Origin: Solirubrobacter pauli
GTDB taxonomy: Bacteria > Actinomycetota > Thermoleophilia > Solirubrobacterales > Solirubrobacteraceae
Direction of reading: 5' to 3'
NCBI RefSeq assembly: GCF_003633755.1
Contig: NZ_RBIL01000002.1
Location: forward strand, 1,674,001 to 1,738,000
Length of the DNA stretch: 64,000 nucleotides
Below are positions 1 to 7,615 of this stretch, in pieces. The notes under the pieces are model-generated. The model had not been told where the DNA came from. It made no database searches and saw only the letters and a list, made by a program, of their open reading frames with translations. Each line of letters starts with the position of its first letter. Positions within the stretch are counted from its first letter, which is position 1. A program made the position numbers and the translations under genes.

Positions 1-18
1 CCGAATAGGTTCGCCCCC

Positions 19-333
19 GTGGCCGCGATGACCATGTGCCCGCAGTGCGGGTCCACCTTCCTGCAGCCCTTGCGCTGCGAGGCCAAGGGCTCCGACGTCC
101 TGCTCGTCGAGCTGCGCTGCTCCGAGTGCCAGACGTGGACCAAGGCGCCGCACACGCGCGCCGACATGAAGGAGCTGGACCGCCAGCAGGCCGAGTTCCG
201 CGCCACGATCGTCGACGGCTACGAGCGCTCGGTCGCCGAGAGCATGGAGGCGCTCGCCACCTGCTTCGGGCACGCGCTCGAGCTCGACCTGGTCACGGCC
301 GACGACTTTCGGCCGCGCACAGCCTCGGCCTAG
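19..333 (+). CDS. Small zinc-ribbon protein
   Basis: A 104-residue protein with two CxxC pairs (CPQC near residue 7 and CSEC near residue 35) spaced like a zinc ribbon. A charged, probably helical tail of about 60 residues follows and ends in a DDFRP motif. I do not recognise a function. A second window gene (43973-44338, minus) has the same plan: CxxC, then LRC-x-EC, then a helical tail ending in ADFARP, so the two are paralogues. The start could be the GTG at 19 or the ATGs at 28 or 34; nothing upstream in the window decides this. Codon use is typical of the window. No operon partner is visible at the window edge. Confidence 0.75.
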   Translation: MAAMTMCPQCGSTFLQPLRCEAKGSDVLLVELRCSECQTWTKAPHTRADMKELDRQQAEFRATIVDGYERSVAESMEALATCFGHALELDLVTADDFRPRTASA

Positions 334-391
334 ACCGTATGGACCGTCGTCCTGAGCGGCGGTCCTGTCCGGGTCGGGTGTGAGGGTCGGC

Positions 392-414
392 ACCCGCGCA
401 TGAGATGCGCGGGT
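392..414. repeat. Perfect 10-bp inverted repeat, 3-nt loop
   Basis: Arms acccgcgcat (392-401) and atgcgcgggt (405-414) are exact reverse complements around GAG. A weaker 7-bp hairpin follows (gtcgagg 420-426 with cctcgac 434-440). Both lie between the zinc-ribbon gene and the IS110-type remnant. They could be the left-end structured region of that element or a terminator for the upstream gene; there is no T tract, so I favour neither strongly. Confidence 0.6.
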
Positions 415-429
415 TGACCGTCGAGGATT

Positions 430-612
430 GAGCCCTCGACGGGGACCGCAATCCTGGGGGTGCCCGGCAGCGACGACGCGGTGGCGTTCGCGGCCAGTCT
501 GGGTGGGTCGGTGCGCGCGATGTATGAAGCCGGGCCGACCGGGTTCGTGTTGGCGCGCAAGCTGGCAGCTACGGGCGTGGATTGCCTGGTCTGTGCACCG
601 GGACTGATTCCG
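430..612 (+). pseudogene. IS110-family transposase remnant
   Basis: The plus-strand frame covering about 430-612 reads through a stretch typical of IS110-family (DEDD) transposases: VRAMYEAGPTGFVLARKL, then TGVDCLVCAPGLIPR. In intact members this motif follows the first catalytic Asp region and leads into a KTDRRDA motif. Here the match ends right after LIPR, the upstream DEDD start is absent (an in-frame stop lies at 415), and nothing like the C-terminal Ser domain follows. This is a short decayed or recombined fragment, not a functional gene. The frame stays open to 1413, but that downstream part overlaps the minus-strand exported-protein gene and looks like shadow coding. Confidence 0.6.
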
Positions 613-753
613 CGGAGGCTGGACGTCGTCGATCTCCGTCCATCAACGTCCGTGGGCAGATCACGTGGGGCGGCGTCCAGCGCGCGGCGCTGGTCTCCCC
701 GCGTGTCGCGCGAGTGCCCCAGCGTCGCGGCCGGGACACTCGCGCCCCCAGGC

Positions 754-1398
754 TCAGCCTTCGGTCGTGGCGCTCGAGACCGTCCCCCACCGCGAGAGCT
801 TCGCGTCCTTCGGAAGCGAGCTGAGGGGCATCAGAGCCAGGTCCGTCGACGTTCCGGCGATGACGTAGCGCACGCTGGCGGCCTCCGCCGGCGAGTGCCA
901 CACGTTGCCCTGGACGGCGTGGGAGACGACCGAGCCGTCGGTCAGCGTGAACTCCACCTCTTTGACGGAGTCGGGCACCACGCCGAACGAGCTGCCGTAG
1001 GTCAACGTCGGGCTGCAGGTGATCCCGCCGGAGCCGTTGCCGAACTGGGTCACAAGACACGGCGTGGTCGACGATGGCACGATCGCCACCGAGCGCGTGT
1101 CGTCGCGATACACCACCCGCGCGTCCTCGAACCTGAGGCTCGGGTCCATTCCTGGGCCCTGCAGCCGGCGCGCCGCGGCCGGCGTGGCCCATCGCGAGAT
1201 GTCGTCGTCCGGCGTGGCCGGACGCTCCAGGACGGAGTAGCCATCCGCCGCCGCGGAGGCCGCGTTCCCGGCCCCCGCCGACGCCGCGGCGACCACGCGC
1301 GGCGCCGAGGCCGGACCGAGCAGAAAGTAGAGCGCCAGCAGCACGGCCAGGCCGACGGCCGCGCCCGCGGCACGTGTGAAGGAGTGCGAAGCGGTCAT
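754..1398 (-). CDS. Exported or membrane-anchored protein, unknown
   Basis: A 214-residue protein with a short basic N-terminus and one hydrophobic segment (about residues 9-32, rich in A/L/V), then an Ala/Gly linker and an extracytoplasmic domain. I do not recognise the domain. It has two Cys (CLVTQF near residue 117 and CSPTL about 14 residues later) that could form a disulfide. The ATG at 1398 gives a sensible signal-anchor start; an in-frame start at 1425 would overlap the upstream gene. It lies 5 bp downstream of the small exported protein at 1404-1817, so the two are probably cotranscribed. A role is not inferable. Confidence 0.7.
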   Translation of the reverse strand: MTASHSFTRAAGAAVGLAVLLALYFLLGPASAPRVVAAASAGAGNAASAAADGYSVLERPATPDDDISRWATPAAARRLQGPGMDPSLRFEDARVVYRDDTRSVAIVPSSTTPCLVTQFGNGSGGITCSPTLTYGSSFGVVPDSVKEVEFTLTDGSVVSHAVQGNVWHSPAEAASVRYVIAGTSTDLALMPLSSLPKDAKLSRWGTVSSATTEG

Positions 1399-1403
1399 CT
1401 TGA

Positions 1404-1817
1404 TCACCAGTAGTAGATCGCCCAAGTGAAGTTGTCGTACGTCGTGCTGTTCGGGTTGTAGACAGCCCCGTGCCTCGAGGACGACGGGCCGTTGACGTTG
1501 TGCCAGAAGACGGTCTGGTTGCCTTGCGTGTAGCCGCAGACGGCATAGGTCATGCTGTTACCGCCGGAGAACGGCGTGGACGTGTAACCGCCCCAGCCGA
1601 GCCCGTATCCCGGACAGGCGGTGTGGTCGACGTCTGCGCCGCTGGACGAGATGTTCGTGTGCGCGGACGCGGACGCGTACGCGTTGCCGGCCGACAGTCC
1701 CTGGACACCCATGTAGGTGTCGAACGCCGCGGAAGCCGGAGCCGCGGCGACCACGGCCAGCAACGCCGAGGCGACGGCCGTGACGAGTACAGCTCGAAAG
1801 GGTGATAGCTGCGACAT
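1404..1817 (-). CDS. Small secreted protein, unknown
   Basis: A 137-residue protein with a clear Sec signal peptide: basic SPFR, a hydrophobic AVLVTAVASALLAVVAA core, and an ASA cleavage site near residue 30. The predicted mature part is about 107 residues, rich in G, S, Y, N and W, with two Cys (near residues 68 and 93) suitable for one disulfide, and it ends in a WAIYYW aromatic cluster. I do not recognise the family. Its size and Tyr/Trp-rich composition resemble small exported structural or antimicrobial-type proteins, but no immunity or processing gene is visible. It is first in a likely two-gene unit with the exported protein downstream. Confidence 0.75.
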   Translation of the reverse strand: MSQLSPFRAVLVTAVASALLAVVAAAPASAAFDTYMGVQGLSAGNAYASASAHTNISSSGADVDHTACPGYGLGWGGYTSTPFSGGNSMTYAVCGYTQGNQTVFWHNVNGPSSSRHGAVYNPNSTTYDNFTWAIYYW

Positions 1818-2123
1818 GTGTTGTGGGGCCTCGTTCTCAGTAGGAAGGAAACCTGGCGACGCCGCGTCCTCCTCGACGCGCCGTCCTGGACCAAGTCAGG
1901 AGACATCGGTCGCGTTGGGTTGTGCCGGGTGCCGCGTCGGGCGGGGCTCGTGGGTGTGAGCGAGCCCGCTCGACTCCCGCCTAACGACCGAAGGACGTCG
2001 TCGCATATAGGCGAAGAGTCCCGAACGAGAACTTTGTGACCATTACTTTGTCGAGATCGGACCATTCAGTCGGATCTGCCGTTTGCCTTGCTCACCTGCG
2101 TTGATGCGCCGACCCTCCGGCGG
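1818..2123. other. Gene-poor stretch, about 300 bp
   Basis: I see no convincing gene here. GC is lower than in the neighbouring genes between about 1990 and 2090. On the minus strand a TATATG element (plus-strand catata at 2003-2008) could be a -10 for the secreted-protein gene at 1404-1817, giving a long leader; no good -35 is visible. The rest looks like 3' flank of the anti-sigma gene. Confidence 0.4.
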
Positions 2124-3284
2124 TCAGCGACGAGGAATCAAGATCGTCCCCCTCCCGTCGGTTGCCAGCAGCTCGATTCGTCCGCCGGCCGGCCCGGTTC
2201 CCGCGAGGACGTTCGCCGTCGGGTACACGCGCTCCGGAGAACCGCCGGCGCGGGGCACGAGCGCTCCGGTCACCGCATCGGGCACCAGCGCGAAGAAGTC
2301 CCGAGAGCCGCCCTCGCGGCTCTGCGTCGTGACCACCAGGGGCGTCCTCGGATCCGCGGCCTGCGAGATCGTCGAACAGCCCATGACGCCACCGCTGCCG
2401 CGGGAATGCCAGAGGCACACCTTCTGCTTGCCCCACGCGACGTACACCGTGTCGCTGCCGGCTTGGAGCGCGACCCGGATCTCGGCGAACCGGTCCTGCG
2501 CGACACGTGCCATGTTCTCGCGCAGACGATCTGCTTCGCGGCTGGCCGTCGTCGGCAGCTGAGCCACGCGGGAGAAGACCCGTACCGGATCCGGCGTCGT
2601 GTCACTGCGCGTGACGCCCTCCCAGCGCACGGTGACTTGCTCAGCCACCGGGGAGGCGACGAACGTGTTCTCGAGCACGGGGACCACGACCCGGGATCCG
2701 TCGTCGGCCGAGATGGCGACGCCCGCGACCCCGTCAGGGGCAAGGCCGATCAGGGTCGACGCGTCGCGGCCGGGCAGACGGAGGGTGAGCGCCTCTGCAG
2801 CCGCCTCCGCGACACCCTTGCACGCGAACTCCGGCGACTCCCCCGTGACCGTTGCCAAGAGGCAGATGTGCCCGTCTCGGGCAGGCGCCACGTAGATGTC
2901 CGGGCTCCCCGTGCGAGACGCGACGCGGAGCTCGTCCCAGGCGACGTCCAGGTGTTTGAGACCAGCGTCTGCGCGCAGTGCGGCGATGAGCGACGGCGTT
3001 GCGTGGCTCGAGGCGTCCGACAGCACGCCGAACGACGGCAGCGGCACGTCACGCGGAGACACACGGATGCCTTCGTCTCGTGGACCGGCCGACCGCTCTT
3101 CCGCGGGACCGACGTTCCCTCCCATCAGCGTGGTGCCGACGACCGCCAGGGTGGCGGCGACGAACGCGAGGAAGGCGGTGGCCCCCCGAGCGCCCGGTAG
3201 CGGAGAACGCGCGTACCGCAGACGGCTGGGCCGTGCCGCGGCCTGGACCAGCTCGCGCTCGAGCCTCGTCCGGAAGTCAGCCAT
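2124..3284 (-). CDS. Membrane anti-sigma-like protein
   Basis: A 386-residue protein with a short cytoplasmic N-terminus (MADFRTRLERELVQAAAR), a basic stretch, one transmembrane helix near residues 40-62, and a large extracytoplasmic domain with four scattered Cys. The start ATG (3284) overlaps the end of the ECF sigma gene, so translation is coupled. A GGGGGA element about 8 nt upstream supports this start over the ATG at 3293. Position directly after a sigma factor and the one-helix topology make it the likely cognate anti-sigma or sigma-linked sensor. The canonical zinc HxxxCxxC motif is not present, so the binding mode is unclear. The extracytoplasmic domain is unrecognised. Confidence 0.7.
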   Translation of the reverse strand: MADFRTRLERELVQAAARPSRLRYARSPLPGARGATAFLAFVAATLAVVGTTLMGGNVGPAEERSAGPRDEGIRVSPRDVPLPSFGVLSDASSHATPSLIAALRADAGLKHLDVAWDELRVASRTGSPDIYVAPARDGHICLLATVTGESPEFACKGVAEAAAEALTLRLPGRDASTLIGLAPDGVAGVAISADDGSRVVVPVLENTFVASPVAEQVTVRWEGVTRSDTTPDPVRVFSRVAQLPTTASREADRLRENMARVAQDRFAEIRVALQAGSDTVYVAWGKQKVCLWHSRGSGGVMGCSTISQAADPRTPLVVTTQSREGGSRDFFALVPDAVTGALVPRAGGSPERVYPTANVLAGTGPAGGRIELLATDGRGTILIPRR

Positions 3285-3837
3285 CTCGATCATCCCCCAG
3301 TTGGGCTCGAAGCTGGGCGAGCCCGCGGCTGACACGCTTGCGGATCGTCGCCTCGGGCACGCCCTGCTCAACGGCGATCTGCTGGTAGCTCCGCTCGTCG
3401 AGCACGCGCGATCGAACCGCGTCACGTTGGTCCTCGGGAAGCTGCCCGAGCAGCGTCACGGCCACCGGCTCCGTCGCGAGCCGCTCGATCGCCGCGAGCT
3501 CGTCGTCGTCGAGCGCGTGGCGCTCCATCGCCAGGCGCTTCTGCGCGCGGCGCGAGACGCGTCCCCGCTTCCAGTACGCGTGCACCTGGTGGTTGACGAT
3601 GCCGAACAGCCAGGCGTTGGGGACGCTCTTCGCCAGATCGAGCCCTGGAAGCGCGATCAGGGCGCGCGCGAACGCCTCGGCAGCGAGGTCCGCCACGAGC
3701 TCCGGATCCTCGACGCGTCGCGAGAGGAACGCCATGACCCAATCGATGTGGCGGCGATAGAACTCGCCGAACGCCTCCGGCTCGCTGCGCGCGCGGCGCA
3801 GCAGAGCGCGGTCGATCTCGAGGTCTGAATCGCCCAT
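3277..3837 (-). CDS. ECF RNA polymerase sigma factor
   Basis: A 186-residue ECF (group 4) sigma factor. Region 2 covers about residues 10-85, with FGEFYRRHIDWVMAFL, the LVADLAAEAFARAL helix and the NAWLFGIVNHQV stretch that contacts the -10. Region 4 covers about residues 120-180 with LPEDQRDAV and the helix-turn-helix RSYQQIAVEQGVPEATIRKRV. It redirects RNA polymerase to a small regulon. The start ATG at 3837 sits just after GAGGTG; an in-phase GTG at 3840 is adjacent. It overlaps the downstream membrane protein gene, forming a classic sigma/anti-sigma pair. The inducing signal is unknown. Confidence 0.92.
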   Translation of the reverse strand: MGDSDLEIDRALLRRARSEPEAFGEFYRRHIDWVMAFLSRRVEDPELVADLAAEAFARALIALPGLDLAKSVPNAWLFGIVNHQVHAYWKRGRVSRRAQKRLAMERHALDDDELAAIERLATEPVAVTLLGQLPEDQRDAVRSRVLDERSYQQIAVEQGVPEATIRKRVSRGLAQLRAQLGDDRDG

Positions 3838-3940
3838 CACCTCGAAGTGTCCCGACGAGCCCGTTTGTGACCTGAGCCGGCGGGCCTCGAAGTCGTTGGG
3901 TGACGCGCCCTCCGCAGGTGCGCGCCACCCGACCTGAGCT

Positions 3941-4834
3941 CTACGCCGCTCGCGTCGCGGCGGGCAATACGCCCGCCGCCCGGAGCGCGGACACGATCGC
4001 CCGCGTCGCCGGAGAGCGGTTGAGCGTATAGAGGTGCACCCCCGGCGCGCCCTCCCCCAGCAGCTCGGCGGCCTGCGCGGTGGCGTAGGCCACGCCGAGC
4101 TCGGCGACGGCGCGCGGGTCGTCCTGGCGGGTCTCGAGCTCGCGGCGCAGCGCCGGCGGGATGGTGGCACCGCACAGGGCGGTGATCCGCTCGACCTGGC
4201 CGATGCTCGTGATCGGGATGATCCCCGGGAGGACGGGCACGTCGACGCCGCCCGCGCGCAGGCCGTCGACGTAGCGGCGGTAGTCGTCGTTGTCGAAGAA
4301 CAGCTGCGTGACGAGCACGCGGACGCCGGCGTCGACCTTCGCGCGCACGTGCGCGAGGTCGTCGGCCCAGCCGCGCGAGTCGGCGTGGGGCTCCGGGTAC
4401 GCCGCGCCGAGCACGCACAGGCCCGCCGCGGCGGCGAGCTCGGTCAGCTCCAGCGACGACTTCACACCGCCCTCGGGTGCGCGCCAGGTCGTCTCGCCGC
4501 GCGGCGGGTCGCCGCGCAGCGCCAGCACGTTGTCCGCGCCGCCCGCGGCGGCCTCGGCCAGCAGCGCGACGAGCTCGTCGCGCGTGAAGCCGGTCGCGGT
4601 GACGTGCGGGACCGCTTCCAGCCCGCGCTCGTGCGCCAAGCGGCGGACGACCGCGAGCGTCAGGTCACGCGTGGAGCCGCCCGCGCCGCAGGTGACCGAC
4701 ACGAACGCCGGCTCGAGCGCCGCGAGCTCCTCGATCGCCGTCCAGAACGCGAGCTCGGCCTCGACCGAGCGCGGCGGGCCGAACTCGAACGAGACGATCG
4801 GCTCGGTCCCCAGCTGCTCGTCGATGCGGGTCAT
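3941..4834 (-). CDS. metF: 5,10-methylenetetrahydrofolate reductase
   Basis: A 297-residue MTHFR: FAD-dependent reduction of 5,10-methylene-THF to 5-methyl-THF, the methyl donor for methionine synthesis. Motifs match the TIM-barrel family: SFEFGPPR near residue 16, SVTCGAGGSTRD, DNVLALRGDPP near 100, and QLFFDND near 182. The length is normal for the bacterial catalytic domain. The ATG overlaps the cysO stop by 4 bases (ATGA), so it is the third gene of a thrC-cysO-metF unit. The SAM-sensing leader upstream of thrC therefore probably also governs metF, which fits feedback by the end product of the methyl cycle. Confidence 0.95.
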   Translation of the reverse strand: MTRIDEQLGTEPIVSFEFGPPRSVEAELAFWTAIEELAALEPAFVSVTCGAGGSTRDLTLAVVRRLAHERGLEAVPHVTATGFTRDELVALLAEAAAGGADNVLALRGDPPRGETTWRAPEGGVKSSLELTELAAAAGLCVLGAAYPEPHADSRGWADDLAHVRAKVDAGVRVLVTQLFFDNDDYRRYVDGLRAGGVDVPVLPGIIPITSIGQVERITALCGATIPPALRRELETRQDDPRAVAELGVAYATAQAAELLGEGAPGVHLYTLNRSPATRAIVSALRAAGVLPAATRAA

Positions 4835-5106
4835 CCGCCCGCCACCGCCGGGAGGATCGTCACCTCGTCGCCATCGGACACCGACGTGTCCAGGCCGTCG
4901 AGGAAGCGGATGTCCTCACCCTTGAGGTAGACGTTGACGAAGCGCCGGAGCGAGCCGTCGCCGTCGGCGATCCGCTCACGCAGCTCGTTGTGCTCGGAGT
5001 AGAGCCCGTCGAGCGCCTCGCCGACCGTGCCCCCTTCGACCGTCACCGAGGTGTTGCCGCCGGCCGCGTCGCGCAGCTGCGTGGGGAGCTTGACCGTGAC
5101 CGCCAT
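4831..5106 (-). CDS. cysO: CysO-like ubiquitin-fold sulfur carrier protein
   Basis: A 91-residue MoaD/ThiS-family beta-grasp protein ending in a bare Gly-Gly, the site of thiocarboxylate formation. The segment RFVNVYLKGEDIRF and the tail DEVTILPAVAGG closely resemble mycobacterial CysO, which donates sulfide to CysM for cysteine synthesis. CysO there is exposed after removal of extra residues by Mec; here the protein already ends at GG. It sits between thrC and metF, only 3 bp after the thrC stop. A MoaD-type carrier next to threonine synthase recurs in Actinobacteria. Whether its acceptor is a CysM enzyme elsewhere or another sulfur-transfer step cannot be told from here. Confidence 0.85.
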   Translation of the reverse strand: MAVTVKLPTQLRDAAGGNTSVTVEGGTVGEALDGLYSEHNELRERIADGDGSLRRFVNVYLKGEDIRFLDGLDTSVSDGDEVTILPAVAGG

Positions 5107-5109
5107 GGC

Positions 5110-6339
5110 TTACACCCCCACCGGAGCGAAGTGCTCGTCGAAGGCGTCGATGTCCGCCGGGATCGTGGTGACCTCGAACGTGTCGCGGACGGCGTCGATC
5201 GTCTTCAGGCCGTCGCCGGTGACCATCGCCACCACGCGCTCGTCCGCGCCGATGTCGCCGCGGGCGGCGAGCTTCGCCAGCGTCGCGATCGTGACGCCGC
5301 CGGCGGTCTCGGTGAAGATGCCGGTCGTCTCCGCGAGCAGGCGGATGCCGGCGCGGATCTCGTCGTCGGTGACCGAGTCGATGCTGCCGCCGGTGCGGCG
5401 CGCGAGCTCGACCGCGTACGGGCCGTCGGCCGGGTTGCCGATCGCGAGCGACTTGGCGATCGTGTCCGGCTTGACCGGCTTGCAGACGTCGGTGCCCGCC
5501 TCGAAGGCCGTGGCCACGGGCGAGCAGCCCAGCGCCTGGGCGCCGTTCATCGTCGGCACCTCGCCCTCGACCAGCCCGGCGTCGATGAACTCCTGGAAGC
5601 CGCGCGCGAGCTTGGTGAACTGCGAGCCGGACGCGATCGGGCCGACGACGCGGTCCGGGAGCTCCCAGCCGAGCTGCTCGACGGTCTCGAACGCGAGCGT
5701 CTTGGAGCCCTCGGCGTAGTACGGCCGCATGTTGATGTTCACGAACGCCCAGCCCGGCCGCTCGCCCGAGACCTCGGTGCAGAGCCGGTTGACGTCGTCG
5801 TAGTTGCCCTTGACGGCGACGATCTGCGCGCCGTAGGCGCCCGTGGCGAGGATCTTCTGCTCCTCGAGGTCGTGCGGGATCAGCACGTAGGCGGGCAGGC
5901 CGGCGGCCGCGGCGTGCGCGGCGACGGCGTTGGCGAGGTTGCCGGTCGAGGCACACGCGAGCGTGTCGAAGCCGAGCTCCTTGGCACGCGCCAGGGCGAC
6001 GGACACGACGCGGTCCTTGAACGAGTGCGTCGGGTTCGCCGTCTCGTTCTTGATGTAGACCTCGCGCAGGCCGAGCTTGGCGGCGAGGCGGTCGGCCTTC
6101 ACGAGCGGCGTCCAACCCGTCGGCAGCGCGCTGCGCGCCGGACCCTCGAGCGGCAGGAAGTCCGCGTAGCGCCACATCGTGTGCGGCCCGGCCTGGATCT
6201 TGCGGCGCAGCGACTCCGGGTCCCCCTCGGGCAGCGTGTAGCTGACCTCGAGCGGACCGAAGCAGCGCTCACAGACGAAGCGCGCCTCGAGCGGGTACTC
6301 GGTCTTGCATTCCTTGCACTTCAGGGCATCAGCCGGCAT
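5110..6339 (-). CDS. thrC: Threonine synthase
   Basis: A 409-residue PLP enzyme converting O-phosphohomoserine to threonine. It has an N-terminal zinc-ribbon-like segment (CKECKTEYP then CERCFGP, residues 8-30), the PLP-lysine motif PTHSFKDR with Lys near 108, the phosphate-binding ASTGNLANAVAAH, and a serine/glycine-rich PLP loop. The start ATG at 6339 is chosen because GGAGG lies about 11 nt upstream; an in-frame ATG at 6393 would put coding sequence into the riboswitch expression platform. It is the first gene of the thrC-cysO-metF unit. Because homoserine feeds both threonine and methionine, control of this enzyme by SAM would bear on flux partition. Confidence 0.95.
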   Translation of the reverse strand: MPADALKCKECKTEYPLEARFVCERCFGPLEVSYTLPEGDPESLRRKIQAGPHTMWRYADFLPLEGPARSALPTGWTPLVKADRLAAKLGLREVYIKNETANPTHSFKDRVVSVALARAKELGFDTLACASTGNLANAVAAHAAAAGLPAYVLIPHDLEEQKILATGAYGAQIVAVKGNYDDVNRLCTEVSGERPGWAFVNINMRPYYAEGSKTLAFETVEQLGWELPDRVVGPIASGSQFTKLARGFQEFIDAGLVEGEVPTMNGAQALGCSPVATAFEAGTDVCKPVKPDTIAKSLAIGNPADGPYAVELARRTGGSIDSVTDDEIRAGIRLLAETTGIFTETAGGVTIATLAKLAARGDIGADERVVAMVTGDGLKTIDAVRDTFEVTTIPADIDAFDEHFAPVGV

Positions 6340-6350
6340 GTGATTTGAAT

Positions 6351-6374
6351 CCTCCGCCCGGGTGTGCGGCGGAG
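6351..6374 (-). promoter_or_regulatory. RBS-masking hairpin (riboswitch expression platform)
   Basis: In the minus-strand RNA, CTCCGCC (6374-6368) can pair with GGCGGAG (6358-6352). The 3' arm contains the thrC Shine-Dalgarno GGAGG (6355-6351), which lies about 11 nt before the start codon. No U-rich run follows, so this looks like translational rather than transcriptional control. It lies directly downstream of the SAM aptamer. Confidence 0.7.
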
Positions 6375-6407
6375 TCTTCTTCGGCAGATGCACCGGGTGA
6401 ACCCCAA

Positions 6408-6528
6408 CCGCATCTCCCAGGCTTTCTCGTTGGAGCCTGATGGAATTGCCACCTTCTTCCCGGCGTGCGACCGGGAGCAGGTTGGCGGGGGTTCATAGGG
6501 CCAATCCCTCCCCCCCTCTGGATGCGTC
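6408..6528 (-). ncRNA. SAM-I (S-box) riboswitch aptamer
   Basis: Read on the minus strand, the leader contains the hallmark SAM-I core in order: GAGGGA-UUGGCCC, AUGAACCCC, a CCAACC segment, a variable P3 hairpin, then AAGGUGGCAAUUCC, and a P4 hairpin from AGGCUCC to AAGCCU. The closing helix P1 pairs GCAUC (6526-6522) with GAUGC (6414-6410). In the family these conserved blocks form the kink-turn and the SAM pocket. It lies upstream of thrC-cysO-metF, with an RBS-masking hairpin between aptamer and start codon. A TACGCT element (minus, 6549-6544) could be the -10 of the leader. SAM-I/IV-type variants cannot be told apart by eye. Confidence 0.85.
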
Positions 6529-6622
6529 CAGCTATGTGTCGGAAGCGTAGCGAATTTCCTTGAGCCGCGAAGTAGACTCTGGGAAATGCTGCCCCCGACC
6601 GACGATCCGCTCAGTCCCGGCT

Positions 6623-7615
6623 ATGCCGAGCCTGCCCAGAAGCCCGTTCGGTCGCCGGGGTCGCGCGACCGCTGAGGTCACCCCCGAGCGCACCGAGCCG
6701 CGCGTCGAGATCATCGAGTCCCCCGGCCTGCGCTGGTTCAACGTCGAGCGCCCGCGCTCGCTCGAGCAGGCGTGGCTGGAGGAGCACTTCGACTTCCACG
6801 CCCTCGACCTCGAGGACATCCGCTCGCGCAACCAGCGGCCGAAGGTCGACGAGTACGACGAGTACCTGTTCATCGTGCTCCACTTCCCGCGCTACGACAA
6901 GAAGGTCTCGCGGCTCAACGCGGCCGAGGTGGACATCTTCGTCGGCCCGGACTTCCTGATCACGATCCCGAACGAGCCGCTGGACCCGATCAGCTACCTG
7001 TTCGAGCGCTGCCGCACGAACGAGGAGTTCCGCGACCAGCTGTTCTCCAAGGGCTCCGGCTACCTGCTGTACAAGATCGTCGACGACTGCGTGGACGCCG
7101 CCTTCCCGATGCTGGGCAAGATCGGCAACAAGCTCGAGCGCATCGAGGAGGCGATCTTCGAGGACGGCGAGGCCGAGGACGTCGTGCGCGACATCTCCAA
7201 CGCCAAGCAGGAGATCATCAACTTCCGCAAGATCGTCCGGCCGCAGCGCGTCGCCTTCCGCGACCTCGAGCGCAACAAGGCGCGCTACCTCGCCGAGGAC
7301 CTGGACATCTACTTCGACGACATCATCGACGCGTCCGAGCGCGGCTGGGACATGCTCGAGAACTTCAAGGAGGTCGTCGAGGGCCTCGAGGCCACGAACG
7401 AGTCGGCGATCGCCCACCGCACCAACCAGACGTTCCAGGTGCTGACCGCGATCTCGCTGATCTTCCTGCCGCTGACGCTGATCGCCAGCTTCTTCGGCAT
7501 GAACGTGCACCTGCCGTTCGAGGACTCCCAGTACGCGTTCTGGATCATCATCGCGGCCATGCTCGCGATCGTGGTCGGCGTCGCCGCGTTCTTCAGACGG
7601 CGCGGATGGCTCTAG
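6623..7615 (+). CDS. CorA-family divalent metal transporter
   Basis: A 330-residue CorA-family channel for Mg2+ or related divalent ions. The long cytoplasmic alpha/beta and helical N-terminal funnel is followed by two C-terminal membrane helices. The signature GMN at the end of the first helix is present as FFGMNVHLP, about 40 residues from the C-terminus. The basic tail FFRRRGWL fits the family. I start at ATG 6623; an in-frame TTG at 6560 would add 21 residues that look unlike coding. It overlaps the downstream lipid kinase gene by 10 bp. The true substrate (Mg, Co, Zn or Ni) cannot be set from sequence. Confidence 0.92.
   Translation: MPSLPRSPFGRRGRATAEVTPERTEPRVEIIESPGLRWFNVERPRSLEQAWLEEHFDFHALDLEDIRSRNQRPKVDEYDEYLFIVLHFPRYDKKVSRLNAAEVDIFVGPDFLITIPNEPLDPISYLFERCRTNEEFRDQLFSKGSGYLLYKIVDDCVDAAFPMLGKIGNKLERIEEAIFEDGEAEDVVRDISNAKQEIINFRKIVRPQRVAFRDLERNKARYLAEDLDIYFDDIIDASERGWDMLENFKEVVEGLEATNESAIAHRTNQTFQVLTAISLIFLPLTLIASFFGMNVHLPFEDSQYAFWIIIAAMLAIVVGVAAFFRRRGWL

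Noticed and set aside
613-1413. Continuation of the IS110-like frame to 1413 as coding
   Set aside because: Sequence after LIPR has no transposase similarity, is Arg-rich, and opposes a gene with a proper signal anchor.
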